20,860 nucleotides of DNA from the IMG/VR virus record IMGVR_UViG_3300020204_003634, positions 1-20,860 of that record; one strand, written 5' to 3'. This DNA comes from a virus. The position numbers were made by a program, and so were the translations under genes. The notes below the pieces were generated by a model, which saw only the letters and a list, made by a program, of their open reading frames with translations, ran no database searches and was not told the DNA's origin. Positions 12,265 to 20,600 of this stretch are shown one piece after another; within the stretch, counting starts at the first letter, position 1; every line of letters begins with the position of its first letter.

Positions 12265-13045
12265 TTACGTTTATAAGTCCATTAATTGTTTCTAAGGTTT
12301 TAGCAGACTGTTGCTCCAGGGACATATTGTCTGTATCAATTATAGCAGAAGCTAATTCTTTTACCAAGTCACATTCTTTTTCTGATCTATGTGACGCCTG
12401 AGCCTCTGTCATCAATAACCCGTCTCGCTCAATCATTCTTTGATTTCTAGTATAATCTGAGGCATCGAAGTAAATAATCAGTCCATTTGGCTGCTTGAGA
12501 ATCTTATTAGCCTCATTTTCAAAACGAACATCAGAAATTATTATTCCAACAGGAAGTTGGTTGTCTTCATATGTTTCAGTGGATACTATCGATCTGTGCA
12601 TCCGAGATGCCTTGTAAATAGCCCATTTAGCAAAGCAGTCGGGATCGTATAACCGACACAGATCTCCAGCTTTTTGAAGAAAACTTCTCGGCTTCTTCTC
12701 CTGTTCTATTGGCAAAGAATACATTTGCTCAACTAAGTCGGTAAAATGCTTGTAATCAGGTATATTACCTAGAGCATTACCACCAAATAAATCAAATAAA
12801 ACCTGGTGGATAGAGAATAGTTGGCGGTCTTTTTGACGAAGACCTAATGTTGTTCTTTTGATTGAAGCTATCTCATATAATGGCAAAGTAAAAAATATAT
12901 GGTCCCATATAATGGAGTTATTAACAGGATTAATAGAAACTTTAGGAACTATGCTCTCTGCCACCGAAGTTTTGCCACTAGCAGCTTTGCCTGCTAGGCC
13001 AATAATTAACGGATATTCTTTGTAATATTTGTTTTCTAACATCAT
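12257..13045 (-). CDS. Deoxynucleoside monophosphate kinase-like P-loop enzyme
   Basis: A 262-residue P-loop kinase. Walker A is GKAASGKT (19-26), and further landmarks are LQKAGDLCRLYDPDCFAKWA (123-142), ISDVRFENEA and a basic TRNQRMIERDG lid-like segment. This layout matches phage dNMP kinases, which phosphorylate dNMPs, often including modified ones, to dNDPs. The start is one of two tandem ATGs at 13045 and 13042. No Shine-Dalgarno is visible; instead TGCTATAAT sits seven bases before the ATG, so the message may be leaderless. It follows the RNase H gene by 17 bp, within the same gene run. Confidence 0.88.
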   Translation of the reverse strand: MMLENKYYKEYPLIIGLAGKAASGKTSVAESIVPKVSINPVNNSIIWDHIFFTLPLYEIASIKRTTLGLRQKDRQLFSIHQVLFDLFGGNALGNIPDYKHFTDLVEQMYSLPIEQEKKPRSFLQKAGDLCRLYDPDCFAKWAIYKASRMHRSIVSTETYEDNQLPVGIIISDVRFENEANKILKQPNGLIIYFDASDYTRNQRMIERDGLLMTEAQASHRSEKECDLVKELASAIIDTDNMSLEQQSAKTLETINGLINVNA

Positions 13046-13052
13046 GCGTTAC

Positions 13053-13061
13053 ATTATAGCA
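13053..13061 (-). promoter_or_regulatory. Extended -10 promoter, leaderless kinase message
   Basis: TGCTATAAT on the minus strand (13061-13053) is a perfect extended -10. Seven bases separate it from the ATG at 13045, so a start site at the usual distance falls on or next to the ATG. No ribosome binding site precedes that ATG. The plus-strand gene at 15920 has the same 7-nt spacing. Confidence 0.5.
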
Positions 13062-13062
13062 G

Positions 13063-13497
13063 TTATATTTTGGAAATGTGTTCTTTTCTTAATTCTAATT
13101 CATCTAAAAATGCATTAGCTAAAGCGTCTGGTTCCCAAACAAAATCCCTCTTTACTTGCACGACTCTAAAATTAAATTCATCTTTAATTTCCTCTATTGT
13201 CATTAGTAGCGGAATAAGAGTTGGACTTTTACATTTAAAGTTTCCATTAACCTGATTAGCCACAACAGATGAATCTGTGTAAATTATTGGGTCAGTCAAA
13301 TCAGCCATAGAACAGATTAGCAAACCGGCTATAACAGCCTCGTATTCAGCTTCATTATTAGTTCTGCGACCAAGACCCCTGGCAAATTGGGCTATCTTTT
13401 TTCTATTCCGATAAACCACAACTGAACACGCTGCTTCGCCATACTTTTTTTGGCCCTGCCCTCGTGATGCACCATCGCAAAAAACTTCTATATTCAT
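13063..13497 (-). CDS. rnhA: RNase HI-type ribonuclease H
   Basis: A 144-residue RNase H fold protein with the four acidic catalytic positions visible: D8 (EVFCDGASRGQG), E49 (RRTNNEAEYEAVIAGL), D75 (IIYTDSSVVANQVNG) and D124 (WEPDALANAF). The CDGASRG-QG start with TNNEAEY is the short type seen in archaea, actinobacteria and phages rather than the E. coli type. It would remove RNA primers or RNA-DNA hybrids during phage replication. It precedes the kinase gene and follows a 51-residue gene by 12 bp; its own binding site is weak. Confidence 0.93.
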   Translation of the reverse strand: MNIEVFCDGASRGQGQKKYGEAACSVVVYRNRKKIAQFARGLGRRTNNEAEYEAVIAGLLICSMADLTDPIIYTDSSVVANQVNGNFKCKSPTLIPLLMTIEEIKDEFNFRVVQVKRDFVWEPDALANAFLDELELRKEHISKI

Positions 13498-13509
13498 TTA
13501 ACACCATTT

Positions 13510-13665
13510 TCATTTTGTTTTAAGCAAAGAATAGATATCTAGGAGCATGTTTTCTATTTCGTGCCTACTGTATAGCTCTCTTTCTTGAGAGTGTATTTGA
13601 AACAAAAAATTTTCAATTTCTGATTTTAAATCAGCTATTTGCTCCGGAATCAATTCTAATGTCAT
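13510..13665 (-). CDS. 51-residue helical protein
   Basis: An uninterrupted frame starting at ATG 13665, 35 bp inside the preceding gene, and ending with TGA 12 bp before RNase H; without it this would be a 133-bp gap. It encodes MTLELIPEQIADLKSEIENF followed by LFQIHSQERELYSRHEIENM and LLDIYSLLKTK, evidently two amphipathic helices with even spacing of Leu/Ile. GGAA lies close upstream. The function is unknown; a small adaptor or regulator is possible. Confidence 0.65.
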   Translation of the reverse strand: MTLELIPEQIADLKSEIENFLFQIHSQERELYSRHEIENMLLDIYSLLKTK

Positions 13666-13855
13666 ATTTTATTCCATATTTTTTGGCGGTGTTAATAACA
13701 TTTTTTTCTTGAGATTTAGAAGATACCTGTATAGTTTTATTTAGCAAATATCTATCACCCTCATATTCAACTTGTATTGGAAAATTTAGATCAACTCTTT
13801 TACAAGAATAAAATTCCTTAGATGATCCAACACTTTTATAGTAACCTATGAACAT
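13631..13855 (-). CDS. 74-residue protein of unknown function
   Basis: A protein starting with MFIGYYKSVGSSKEFYSCKR, with AAAGGAT seven bases before the ATG. Alternating hydrophobic residues (VDLNFPIQVEYEGDRYLLNK) suggest a small beta-sheet, followed by a helix (SQEKNVINTAKKYGIKY) and a short final strand. No family is recognised. The gene lies 11 bp after the helical 172-residue protein in the replication unit and overlaps the 51-residue gene. Confidence 0.65.
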   Translation of the reverse strand: MFIGYYKSVGSSKEFYSCKRVDLNFPIQVEYEGDRYLLNKTIQVSSKSQEKNVINTAKKYGIKYDIRIDSGANS

Positions 13856-13866
13856 ATATTATCCTT

Positions 13867-14385
13867 TTAGTATGTATTAAAAAAATCCGAGTCCATAAAA
13901 GAGCCTTTATCTTCCCTAAACGAAGCAACCTGCATAGACTGTATCTTATCCATAAGCTTTCTTGCAGACTCCGACGCAATTCTTGCTGCTGACTCCATGG
14001 CCTCCGCTAAATGTACGATGGCCTCACAAGTTATCAAAGCAAAATACTCATCCTCCGCAGCGTCCATTGCTGCTGCTTCTCTCTCAGCTTCGTTTTTACC
14101 TATGCGATTAGACTTATATACTTTTTTATATTTTCCTTCTAATATTTTATATTGAGCTCTAGCTATTCCAGTAAATCTAGCTGCTCTACCATAGACATTA
14201 GAAGTTCTAGCTACAAGAGAGGCTATTTTTTCTATACCCAAATCTACAACATCTGTTTCTGGAATTTCAATAAAATACTTATACGAGTTGTTGTTGTCGC
14301 TGTAGGCATCAATGACTTCTTTTAGTTGAGGCCCAAGAAACTGCTGCAACATTTCCTGAAGTTTTTCAAGAGTTGAACTGTTCAT
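13867..14385 (-). CDS. Helical 172-residue phage protein
   Basis: A protein rich in Ala, Glu and Lys, starting at an ATG four bases after GGAGA and overlapping the sigma-factor stop as ATGA. The central block (RTSNVYGRAARFTGIARAQY) is followed by YKKVYKSNRIGKNEAEREAA, then long predicted helices (LAEAMESAARIASESARKLM) and a short tail. The arrangement of a YGRAARFxGIARA block, a GKNxxEREA block and an ARxxSESARKLMDK block recurs in phage proteins encoded beside replication genes, function unknown. Translational coupling to the sigma gene hints at a shared role, for example as a regulator, but nothing in the sequence shows it. Confidence 0.75.
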   Translation of the reverse strand: MNSSTLEKLQEMLQQFLGPQLKEVIDAYSDNNNSYKYFIEIPETDVVDLGIEKIASLVARTSNVYGRAARFTGIARAQYKILEGKYKKVYKSNRIGKNEAEREAAAMDAAEDEYFALITCEAIVHLAEAMESAARIASESARKLMDKIQSMQVASFREDKGSFMDSDFFNTY

Positions 14386-15248
14386 TTGTTCTCCATTTTT
14401 AATAAATAGTAAAGTTCTTCATACGAGAACTCGTCTTCTAGAAGTATTTGTTTTATTTTTTCTCTAACTTTAGAGAGATGTTCCCTCACCGTATTGGGGT
14501 GCTCATTAACAATTTGGGAAATTTGACTTGACCTTTTGTTGTCAATATATCTCCATTTTAGCAGCTGCCTCTCTTGTATCGAAAGCTTATCGAATGGTCC
14601 TTCAACATTTTCTCCTAAGACCCAGAATTCGTCTATTCTATCAGTTGCCATTAGTCTTTCCATGCTATATTCGATTGGATCCGCCTTAAACCCAACAACG
14701 TAGTCCTCGTCACCTTCATCACTTGTAGCCTCGTCATCTAACAATAGGAACGTTTTTCTACCTAACTGATCAATCAAAAAGGTGTCTACATTTTTCTTTA
14801 AAAGATAAAAAAAGTAGCTATATAAAAATCCACTAAATGGTATTGGCCCTTTTGCCGAGTCTCTTCTTTCATACCTTCCAACACACTGAAAGAATGTCAT
14901 GTACACTGTTTGACGAATATCTTCTTCATCACCATATCTTTTTGTCATATAATGAATGCCACGCATTGTTTCATTGATCACGCTTAAGGTATAAGTGTTT
15001 ACTTTATTTTTCATAAGTGCAAATCTTATAGGCGACTCTTTAATAAACAGAGAAACAAATCTCCTAATATCATAATCACTTAAATTATATTTACCATGAT
15101 ATAATAACGAAATATATTTAGTTAAAAAGTTATTAAAAACCTTTAACAATTGCTCTTGAGATTTTTGGCAGCCCTTTTTGCTATCGGCAATTAATTTTTG
15201 CATCTCCTCTTCAGCTAAAGAGTAATATTGCTCCTTGTAACTTATCAT
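14382..15248 (-). CDS. Phage sigma-70 family sigma factor
   Basis: A 288-residue protein with two sigma-like parts. Residues 104-160 match region 2: RYGDEEDIRQTVYMTFFQCV then GRYERRD and FSGFLYSYFFYLLKKNV, with the acidic-aromatic pattern that binds RNA polymerase and melts the -10. Residues 220-268 match region 4, a helix-turn-helix (LSIQERQLLKWRYIDNKRSS, then QISQIVNEHPNTVREHLSKV). An acidic linker separates them. It would redirect host RNA polymerase to phage promoters. It starts as ATGA at the end of the endonuclease gene and lies in the unit with a TTGATT-N17-TATAAT promoter. Its likely targets are the TTACTATWT motifs (inference). Confidence 0.9.
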   Translation of the reverse strand: MISYKEQYYSLAEEEMQKLIADSKKGCQKSQEQLLKVFNNFLTKYISLLYHGKYNLSDYDIRRFVSLFIKESPIRFALMKNKVNTYTLSVINETMRGIHYMTKRYGDEEDIRQTVYMTFFQCVGRYERRDSAKGPIPFSGFLYSYFFYLLKKNVDTFLIDQLGRKTFLLLDDEATSDEGDEDYVVGFKADPIEYSMERLMATDRIDEFWVLGENVEGPFDKLSIQERQLLKWRYIDNKRSSQISQIVNEHPNTVREHLSKVREKIKQILLEDEFSYEELYYLLKMENK

Positions 15249-15811
15249 TTCTTTCCTTCCCAGTGAACTATATACTCACTGTAATAATCTCTAAAGTCTT
15301 CATAAAAGATAATATTAGGCACTTCTAGTTGTTCCATCGTGCTCTTTGCGTCATTCGAATATTTGCTTATTACGCAAATCAGACTTTTAAATTCATCTGG
15401 ATAATATCTTTTAAACCTTTTTAATTTAATTTTACTTTTATCATCTAAATAACCTTTTATCTCTATCCAGTCATTATTTCTACTCAAGAGAAAATCTGGT
15501 GTATACCCCCTGGTTCCCCTTTTGATTGGGAAGGAAAACACAGTGGGTTCAAATTGAAAATTAATTTTGTAAATCTTTAATACTCTGACAAAATTTGCCT
15601 CCCAACTAGAACGAACATTCATATCTATATCTTTTCTATAACCAGTCTTAGTATACTGATATGCATTTCCCTTTTTCCTGGAAATAACTGCATCGTTCTC
15701 AATTACTTCAGAGTCAACAGATCTGTTTCTAATATTTTTTAAATTTGGATGTTTTTTAAACGAAGATTTTTCCAAAAAAAAGTCTTCTGGGTTGACAATC
15801 TCTGTGCTCAT
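15245..15811 (-). CDS. PD-(D/E)XK endonuclease
   Basis: A 188-residue protein from the ATG at 15811, six bases after AAAGGA; an upstream in-frame start lacks such a site. The nuclease core is clear: SSWEANFVRVLKIYKINFQFEP (E71), GYTPDFLL (D106) and DWIEIKGY (E117, K119). This E...PD...ExK order is found in TnsA-like, Holliday-junction-resolvase-like and T7 endonuclease I-like phage enzymes. It probably cuts branched or recombination DNA, though a host-degrading role is possible. It is the first gene behind the promoter at 15849-15877 and is coupled to the sigma factor by an ATGA overlap. Confidence 0.87.
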   Translation of the reverse strand: MSTEIVNPEDFFLEKSSFKKHPNLKNIRNRSVDSEVIENDAVISRKKGNAYQYTKTGYRKDIDMNVRSSWEANFVRVLKIYKINFQFEPTVFSFPIKRGTRGYTPDFLLSRNNDWIEIKGYLDDKSKIKLKRFKRYYPDEFKSLICVISKYSNDAKSTMEQLEVPNIIFYEDFRDYYSEYIVHWEGKK

Positions 15812-15848
15812 TGTGTATCCTTTACGCATCAAGATATTTTGTAGATAA

Positions 15849-15877
15849 ATTATACACTATCTTGATAAAAAAATCAA
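15849..15877 (-). promoter_or_regulatory. Sigma-70-like promoter for the endonuclease-sigma unit
   Basis: On the minus strand, TTGATT (15877-15872), 17 bp, TATAAT (15854-15849). The start site would fall near 15842, giving a 30-nt leader with an AAAGGA site before the ATG at 15811. It lies back to back with the plus-strand promoter; their -35 boxes are only 6 bp apart. Confidence 0.75.
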
Positions 15878-15883
15878 AATAGG

Positions 15884-15912
15884 TTGCAAATTCCAAAGAA
15901 AGAGAGTATACT
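15884..15912 (+). promoter_or_regulatory. Near-consensus promoter for a leaderless plus-strand gene
   Basis: TTGCAA (15884-15889), 17 bp, TATACT (15907-15912) on the plus strand. The ATG at 15920 comes seven bases after the -10, so initiation at the normal distance would leave no leader. It is the only strong plus-strand promoter seen. Confidence 0.75.
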
Positions 15913-15919
15913 GTTCATC

Positions 15920-16096
15920 ATGAACACACTAAAAACAATCATCAGCAGCATCAATCAAACAATCAACGAGGAAACCATTGACGACATAACCAAGGTTCTA
16001 GATATGGACCATGAATCAGCTGTCAAAATGGTGACCGAGTTTGAGGATTTCGACCTTTGGCTCTCCGCTGAGGAAAATCCCGTAACCGATTTCTGA
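15920..16096 (+). CDS. Lone plus-strand 58-residue acidic protein
   Basis: The only gene on the plus strand. The product is small and acidic, starting MNTLKTIISSINQTINEETI and ending WLSAEENPVTDF, with two probable helices; no family is recognised. Codons end in C or G far more than in the neighbours (ATC, GAC, ACC, GAG, CTC), unlike the A/T-ending codons around it. A near-consensus promoter sits directly before it, there is no room for a Shine-Dalgarno, and a very strong terminator follows 16 nt after the stop. It is therefore a self-contained, probably highly expressed unit. Its small acidic form is compatible with an early host-takeover protein or an anti-factor, but that is speculation. 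Confidence 0.78.
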   Translation: MNTLKTIISSINQTINEETIDDITKVLDMDHESAVKMVTEFEDFDLWLSAEENPVTDF

Positions 16097-16112
16097 TTGG
16101 TGTTTTCCTAAC

Positions 16113-16144
16113 AAAAAAGACCGGGGGAAACCCCGGTCTTTTTT
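16113..16144. terminator. Strong bidirectional terminator
   Basis: AAAAAAGACCGGGG, loop GAAA, CCCCGGTCTTTTTT: a perfect 14-bp stem with a GNRA-type tetraloop and T-runs on both strands. It ends the plus-strand gene and, on the other strand, the polymerase-nuclease unit, whose last stop codon overlaps it by two bases. Confidence 0.97.
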
Positions 16145-16943
16145 ATTGTCCATTATTCTTTTTATTTCTAAAAACACCCGTTGGACATGCACCGCTTTTA
16201 GCATGATCGCAATATGAGCACACACGGGCATTAGAGGTTGGTGTAAAATTAGTATCGTTAATTATTTCAGTTATAGAACTAATTAAATTTATCTTTACAT
16301 TTTCAATATCTTCGTTAGTAAATAGGTGGCCCTTTTTCTTGCCAGATCTTAGATAATGTAATTCTGCGTAAATTTCTTTTTCAGGAAAGATATTGTGCAT
16401 AGCCAATGCATAGATGCCCAGCTGCAGATTGTTTGGCACATCTTTTAGGGCAACCTCCCATTTTCCTGTTTTGTAGTCAACGATATTAACCCTGTCACCA
16501 ATCACATCAACTCTATCTATGAAGCCAAGAATTTTATAGCAACCAATGATAAAATTAAAAGGTAACTCTTTTTCATAAATATTAAACTTCTTATCGTAAT
16601 ATTGGTCATAAAATTCTTGCAGGATTACAGATCCAACAGATATTAAATCCTTTGGTATATTATTATCTGGATCCCAAACAGAAATATTCTTATTATATTC
16701 TTGCTCTAACTCATTAATATCTAGTGTCTTTTCATTATCTAAAACACTCTCCAGTACAGAATGCACTATATTGCCTAATGCAGCGGGAGAGTTAAACAGC
16801 CGTGGCTCTTTGCAAATATATGAATAAAAATATTTAGCAGGGCACTGCTGGTATGTATCTATTCTGGAATATGAAAAATCTACTAAAGCTAGAAACTGCA
16901 AATCTGTTAAATCATTATAACTTTTAATTTTAATTAAACTCAA
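16143..16943 (-). CDS. Cas4/RecB-like Fe-S nuclease
   Basis: A 266-residue PD-(D/E)XK nuclease of the Cas4/AddB family. Conserved elements are C34 (YQQCPAKYFY), H61 (GNIVHSVLES), D143 (GFIDRVDV), D156-x-K158 (VDYKTGK) and Q174 (QLGIYAL). A C-terminal cysteine cluster, C242, C245 and C253 (VCSYCDHAKSGACP), with C34 supplies four ligands for a 4Fe-4S cluster. Such enzymes resect DNA ends, and phage copies are linked to recombination and replication. There is no CRISPR array in the window. The start is TTG at 16943, six bases after AGGAG; no ATG is available near it. It is the last gene before the bidirectional terminator. Confidence 0.92.
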   Translation of the reverse strand: MSLIKIKSYNDLTDLQFLALVDFSYSRIDTYQQCPAKYFYSYICKEPRLFNSPAALGNIVHSVLESVLDNEKTLDINELEQEYNKNISVWDPDNNIPKDLISVGSVILQEFYDQYYDKKFNIYEKELPFNFIIGCYKILGFIDRVDVIGDRVNIVDYKTGKWEVALKDVPNNLQLGIYALAMHNIFPEKEIYAELHYLRSGKKKGHLFTNEDIENVKINLISSITEIINDTNFTPTSNARVCSYCDHAKSGACPTGVFRNKKNNGQ

Positions 16944-16956
16944 AAATAACTCCTAA

Positions 16957-17121
16957 TTATTCTTCATCTGGGTCAAATACCAACAATCCGTTTTCGTCGT
17001 ATTCTTTTCCGTTTTCATCTATTGTATGTCCATTATAAATATTTTTATAACCACCATTTTTTGATGGCATCCATCCAGATTCGCCTATTTCCATTTGGTC
17101 ATTTTCCTCATATGGCCACAT
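16957..17121 (-). CDS. 54-residue acidic protein
   Basis: The frame starts with ATG five bases after GGAGG, overlapping the end of the upstream gene by 14 bp, and ends 13 bp before the nuclease start. It encodes MWPYEENDQMEIGESGWMPS and then a tail with the near-repeat DENGKEYDENG and the end VFDPDEE. The strong acidic charge contrasts with the basic small proteins elsewhere in the window. No family is recognised; it could be a nucleic-acid mimic or a binding partner of the nuclease, but neither is shown. Confidence 0.7.
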   Translation of the reverse strand: MWPYEENDQMEIGESGWMPSKNGGYKNIYNGHTIDENGKEYDENGLLVFDPDEE

Positions 17122-17329
17122 CTTGGCCTCCTATAGAAACAGATATTTCACTAATTTCATCCACATTTAAATAGTAGTGGACTACGGTTAGTAAATCTTT
17201 CAGGTCTTTTTTTGTCAGATAAAATCCAACGCAAGAACATTGAATGAAAAATTTATCATCATAACCATAGACCGAATCAACGTATTCTGTTAATTTTATA
17301 TTTCCTTTTTTAACAACTCCAGGTAGCAT
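17108..17329 (-). CDS. 73-residue protein of unknown function
   Basis: The protein starts at the ATG at 17329, five bases after GAGGAG and 2 nt beyond the stop of the preceding gene; the longer in-frame reading would overlap that gene without a binding site. It begins MLPGVVKKGNIKLTEYVDSV and contains two close cysteines (CSC) in a beta-rich stretch, then a helix (TKKDLKDLLTVVHYYLN) and a final strand. The pattern looks like a small compact domain rather than a fragment. It is co-transcribed with the polymerase and nuclease. Confidence 0.7.
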   Translation of the reverse strand: MLPGVVKKGNIKLTEYVDSVYGYDDKFFIQCSCVGFYLTKKDLKDLLTVVHYYLNVDEISEISVSIGGQDVAI

Positions 17330-17331
17330 TT

Positions 17332-17697
17332 TTACTCCTCGTAAATAGTTATTGGATTCCAACTAGGATCATCCAATTTTTCTCTCATATCTTTAACGTA
17401 AGAATCCCAATCTCTTTCATCTTCCGTTTTCTTTTCATACTTAACTTGACCCTTAAAAGGGTTAGATTTAAATTTAGTAACGATTAATTTGCCTTGTTGC
17501 GTCTTCCAACGAAGAACGCCATTTTTGCAATCACAGAAATCCTGGTTATCAACAGGTATTGTTAAATTTGGGTCATATCTACCGCTACAGCTGTTGCAAC
17601 GAGTATATGTACCCTTATCTTGACACCTATTGCAAGAGGGACAAAAGGACCAGCACCATTTTTGGACTGGATTGACTGTTGGTCCAAGACTAGACAT
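17332..17697 (-). CDS. Cysteine-rich zinc-binding protein beside the polymerase
   Basis: A 121-residue protein from the ATG at 17697, after GGAG and overlapping the polymerase stop by 8 bp. It contains nine cysteines in pairs, CWSFCPSCNRC then CNSC and CDC, a pattern like a DnaJ-type or rubredoxin-like zinc ribbon, followed by a charged stretch (KYEKKTEDERDWD). Zinc binding is a firm expectation, the partner unknown. Coupling to the polymerase gene suggests a role in replication, for example as a small accessory factor. Confidence 0.72.
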   Translation of the reverse strand: MSSLGPTVNPVQKWCWSFCPSCNRCQDKGTYTRCNSCSGRYDPNLTIPVDNQDFCDCKNGVLRWKTQQGKLIVTKFKSNPFKGQVKYEKKTEDERDWDSYVKDMREKLDDPSWNPITIYEE

Positions 17698-20600
17698 TTT
17701 CTTTCTCCATTCTGATAATATCTTCAATAACTGACTGAACTTTAGACGATGTATTATTTTTAAACTTAAATATATATTTGTGATTACCATTTATCATTTG
17801 GATAAAAACTGGTTTATCACCTTTTGTTGATTCAATTATATCATATATTTTTTGAATTAATAACGGTGAAAAGTTGTCAGCTATTTCTAATATTATTGCT
17901 TTGCCACTAGAAAATATTTTTGAATCAATTTTTTCAAAAGAGTTGTAGTACAGTTTGACTATTGAGCTTTCTTCGTCTCCCTCTTTACTGACTGCACCAT
18001 TTATTACCACAATGTCACCCTTAGCAAAGGGTGAATCACCTAGATTTTTGAGAGACTTTGGAAAGACTACAATTTCAATATCGGAAGATATATCTTCTAA
18101 TATTAGCTTGTACATTTTCATTCCCTTTTTTGTGACTATTGACTTTACATCGCTTAAGATACCACCAATTCTTACTTGAGTATTATTTGGTAATTCTGAC
18201 AAATCAAATATTTCATAATCAATTTTCTTAGATAAGATATCCCATATACCATTTACTGGGTGATCAGTAACATAGATACCTAATTCCTCTTTTTCTATTT
18301 CAAGTAACTTGATTTCTTCAATTCTATTTAACTCACTAACTTGTGTATTGAATAACTCATCTAGAGCGCCAGCTTTGGCTAAGTGCTCCAATGTGCTTTT
18401 CTTTAAAAGAGTTGCACCACATCTCCTAAAAAAGTCGTGCATGTTGTTATACGGATTTTGCTGGTCTCTAACTGAAACTATATTTTCTGCTATAGAGTTA
18501 CCAATTCCATTAATCGCAGATAATCCAAAAATTATAGAATTACGATCTAATACCTCAAAATCTATACCAGAATAATTAATCGAGGGCGGCATCACGCCGA
18601 TGCCTAGTTTCCTACAGTCTGCCAAGTATAAAGATTGCTTATCTTTATTTCCCACAACAGAGGACATTAGCGAAGCCATATATTCAACGGTATAGTTTGT
18701 TTTAAGATAAGATGTAATATAGCTAATCATTGCGTAGCTTGCTGCGTGAGCTCTGTTGAAACCATAGCCACCGAAATATTCAATATCAGAAAATATCTTA
18801 TTCGCTAGAATTTTAGTTAGGCCAGAATTTTCAATACAGCCGTCGACAAACTTTGATCTCATATTAGCAATTTTATCCATTAACTTTTTGCCAATAACTT
18901 TTCTAAGATCATCGGCTTCAGCAGAAGTAAAGCCTGCTAGTTCTCTCGCAACACCTAGTACATCTTCCTGATATAACATGATTCCCAGGGACGAAGCTAA
19001 AACTTTTTCTAATTTTGGATGATCATATTTAATTACGCTGCGACCATGCTTTCTATTAATATACTCTTTATCCATTCCAGACCCCATCGGACCAGGCCTA
19101 TGAAGGGAAATAAGAGCCATTATATCTTCAATGCTTCTTGGCTGAAGTCCAATCATCATTTCTCTCATAGAAGAAGATTCAAGCTGAAATACACCAGTAC
19201 AATTTCCCTTGCACAATTCATCATAAGTTTTTTCATTATCTAGTGGGATTAAATCAATATCTACAATTTTCCCTTGGTGCTTCTCAATTAATTTAACACA
19301 AGAATCAATCACACCCAAATTTCTTAATCCAAGGAAATCAATTTTTAATAATCCACACTGTTCGACTCTACCCATATCCCATTGGGTAACTATTGGATTA
19401 TCTATACCCTTTTGCATAATTGGTAAATAATCTGTTAGTGGACCTTTGGAAATAACTACGCCCGCAGCGTGTATTCCAGTTTGTCTTATTAAACCTTCTA
19501 GGCCAAACGCAGTGTCTACTATTTCTTTAGCTGTGTTTTCTTTTTTATATAATTGTGAAAATTCTACAACTTCCATGCACTCACTAAGGTTTTTTGATAT
19601 TCCCAATACTGGTGGTGGAACTAATTTAGCTACAGAGTCACCAGTCGCAAAGTCATATCCGAGAGCTCTTGCTGCATCTCTTATGGACTGTCTTGCGCCA
19701 GTTTTATTAAATGTACATATATGAGCGACACGATCATGCCCATATTTATTTTTAGCATAATTGATAACTTCATCTCTATGTCTATCGTCAAAGTCAAGAT
19801 CAATATCTGGCATTGACTTTCTTCCTTCTACAAGAAATCTCTCAAACATCAAACCAAACTTAATTGGATCTAGATTAGTAATTCCAAATGCATAGGATAG
19901 TATACTGCCAGCCGCGGATCCTCTACCCCAACCAACTCGTATTCCATTATCTTTAGCCCAATTGACTAGATCGGAAACAACCAAGAAATATTCGGGGAAA
20001 CCCATCTCCTTAACAACTTTTATCTCATAATCAGCTCTGTCAATGATGTGTTTAGGTAATGAATCTCCGTATCTTTCTCTTAGACCATTCCAGGCTAATC
20101 TTTCGAAGTATTGGGTTGATGTTTCGCTTGTAGGTATGGGGAAATTTGGAAAGTATATATTACCAAAATTTAAATTTACATCAACCATATCATAAATGTC
20201 CATGGTATTTTTTAGCCAATTAGAATTAAATTTATTTTCCATATCATTATAAGATTGCAAATAGAATTCATCTCCGCTAAAAGAAAATCTATTTGGAGTA
20301 TGTATATTGCAGTTAGTTGCCACGCATAACATAATGTCGTGAGCTCTAGCGTCATGCTGATGCACGTAGTGGCAGTCCCCCGTTGGAACTATTTTAGCGC
20401 CTATAGTATTTGCTATTTGTATTAGTCCATTAGTAATTTTCTTCTGCTCATACAAACCATGATCTTGAATTTCTATGAAATAGTTTTCTTTACCTACTAT
20501 ATCTTGCATTTTTTGCGCTGTTTTCAAGGCAAAATCGTAATCATTTCTGAGTAATGCTTGAGAAACTTCTCCATTTAAACATCCAGATAAGATTATTATT

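Noticed and set aside
16143-16943. Cas4 of a CRISPR adaptation module
   Set aside because: No Cas1, Cas2 or repeat array is visible; Cas4-like nucleases are common as stand-alone phage enzymes.
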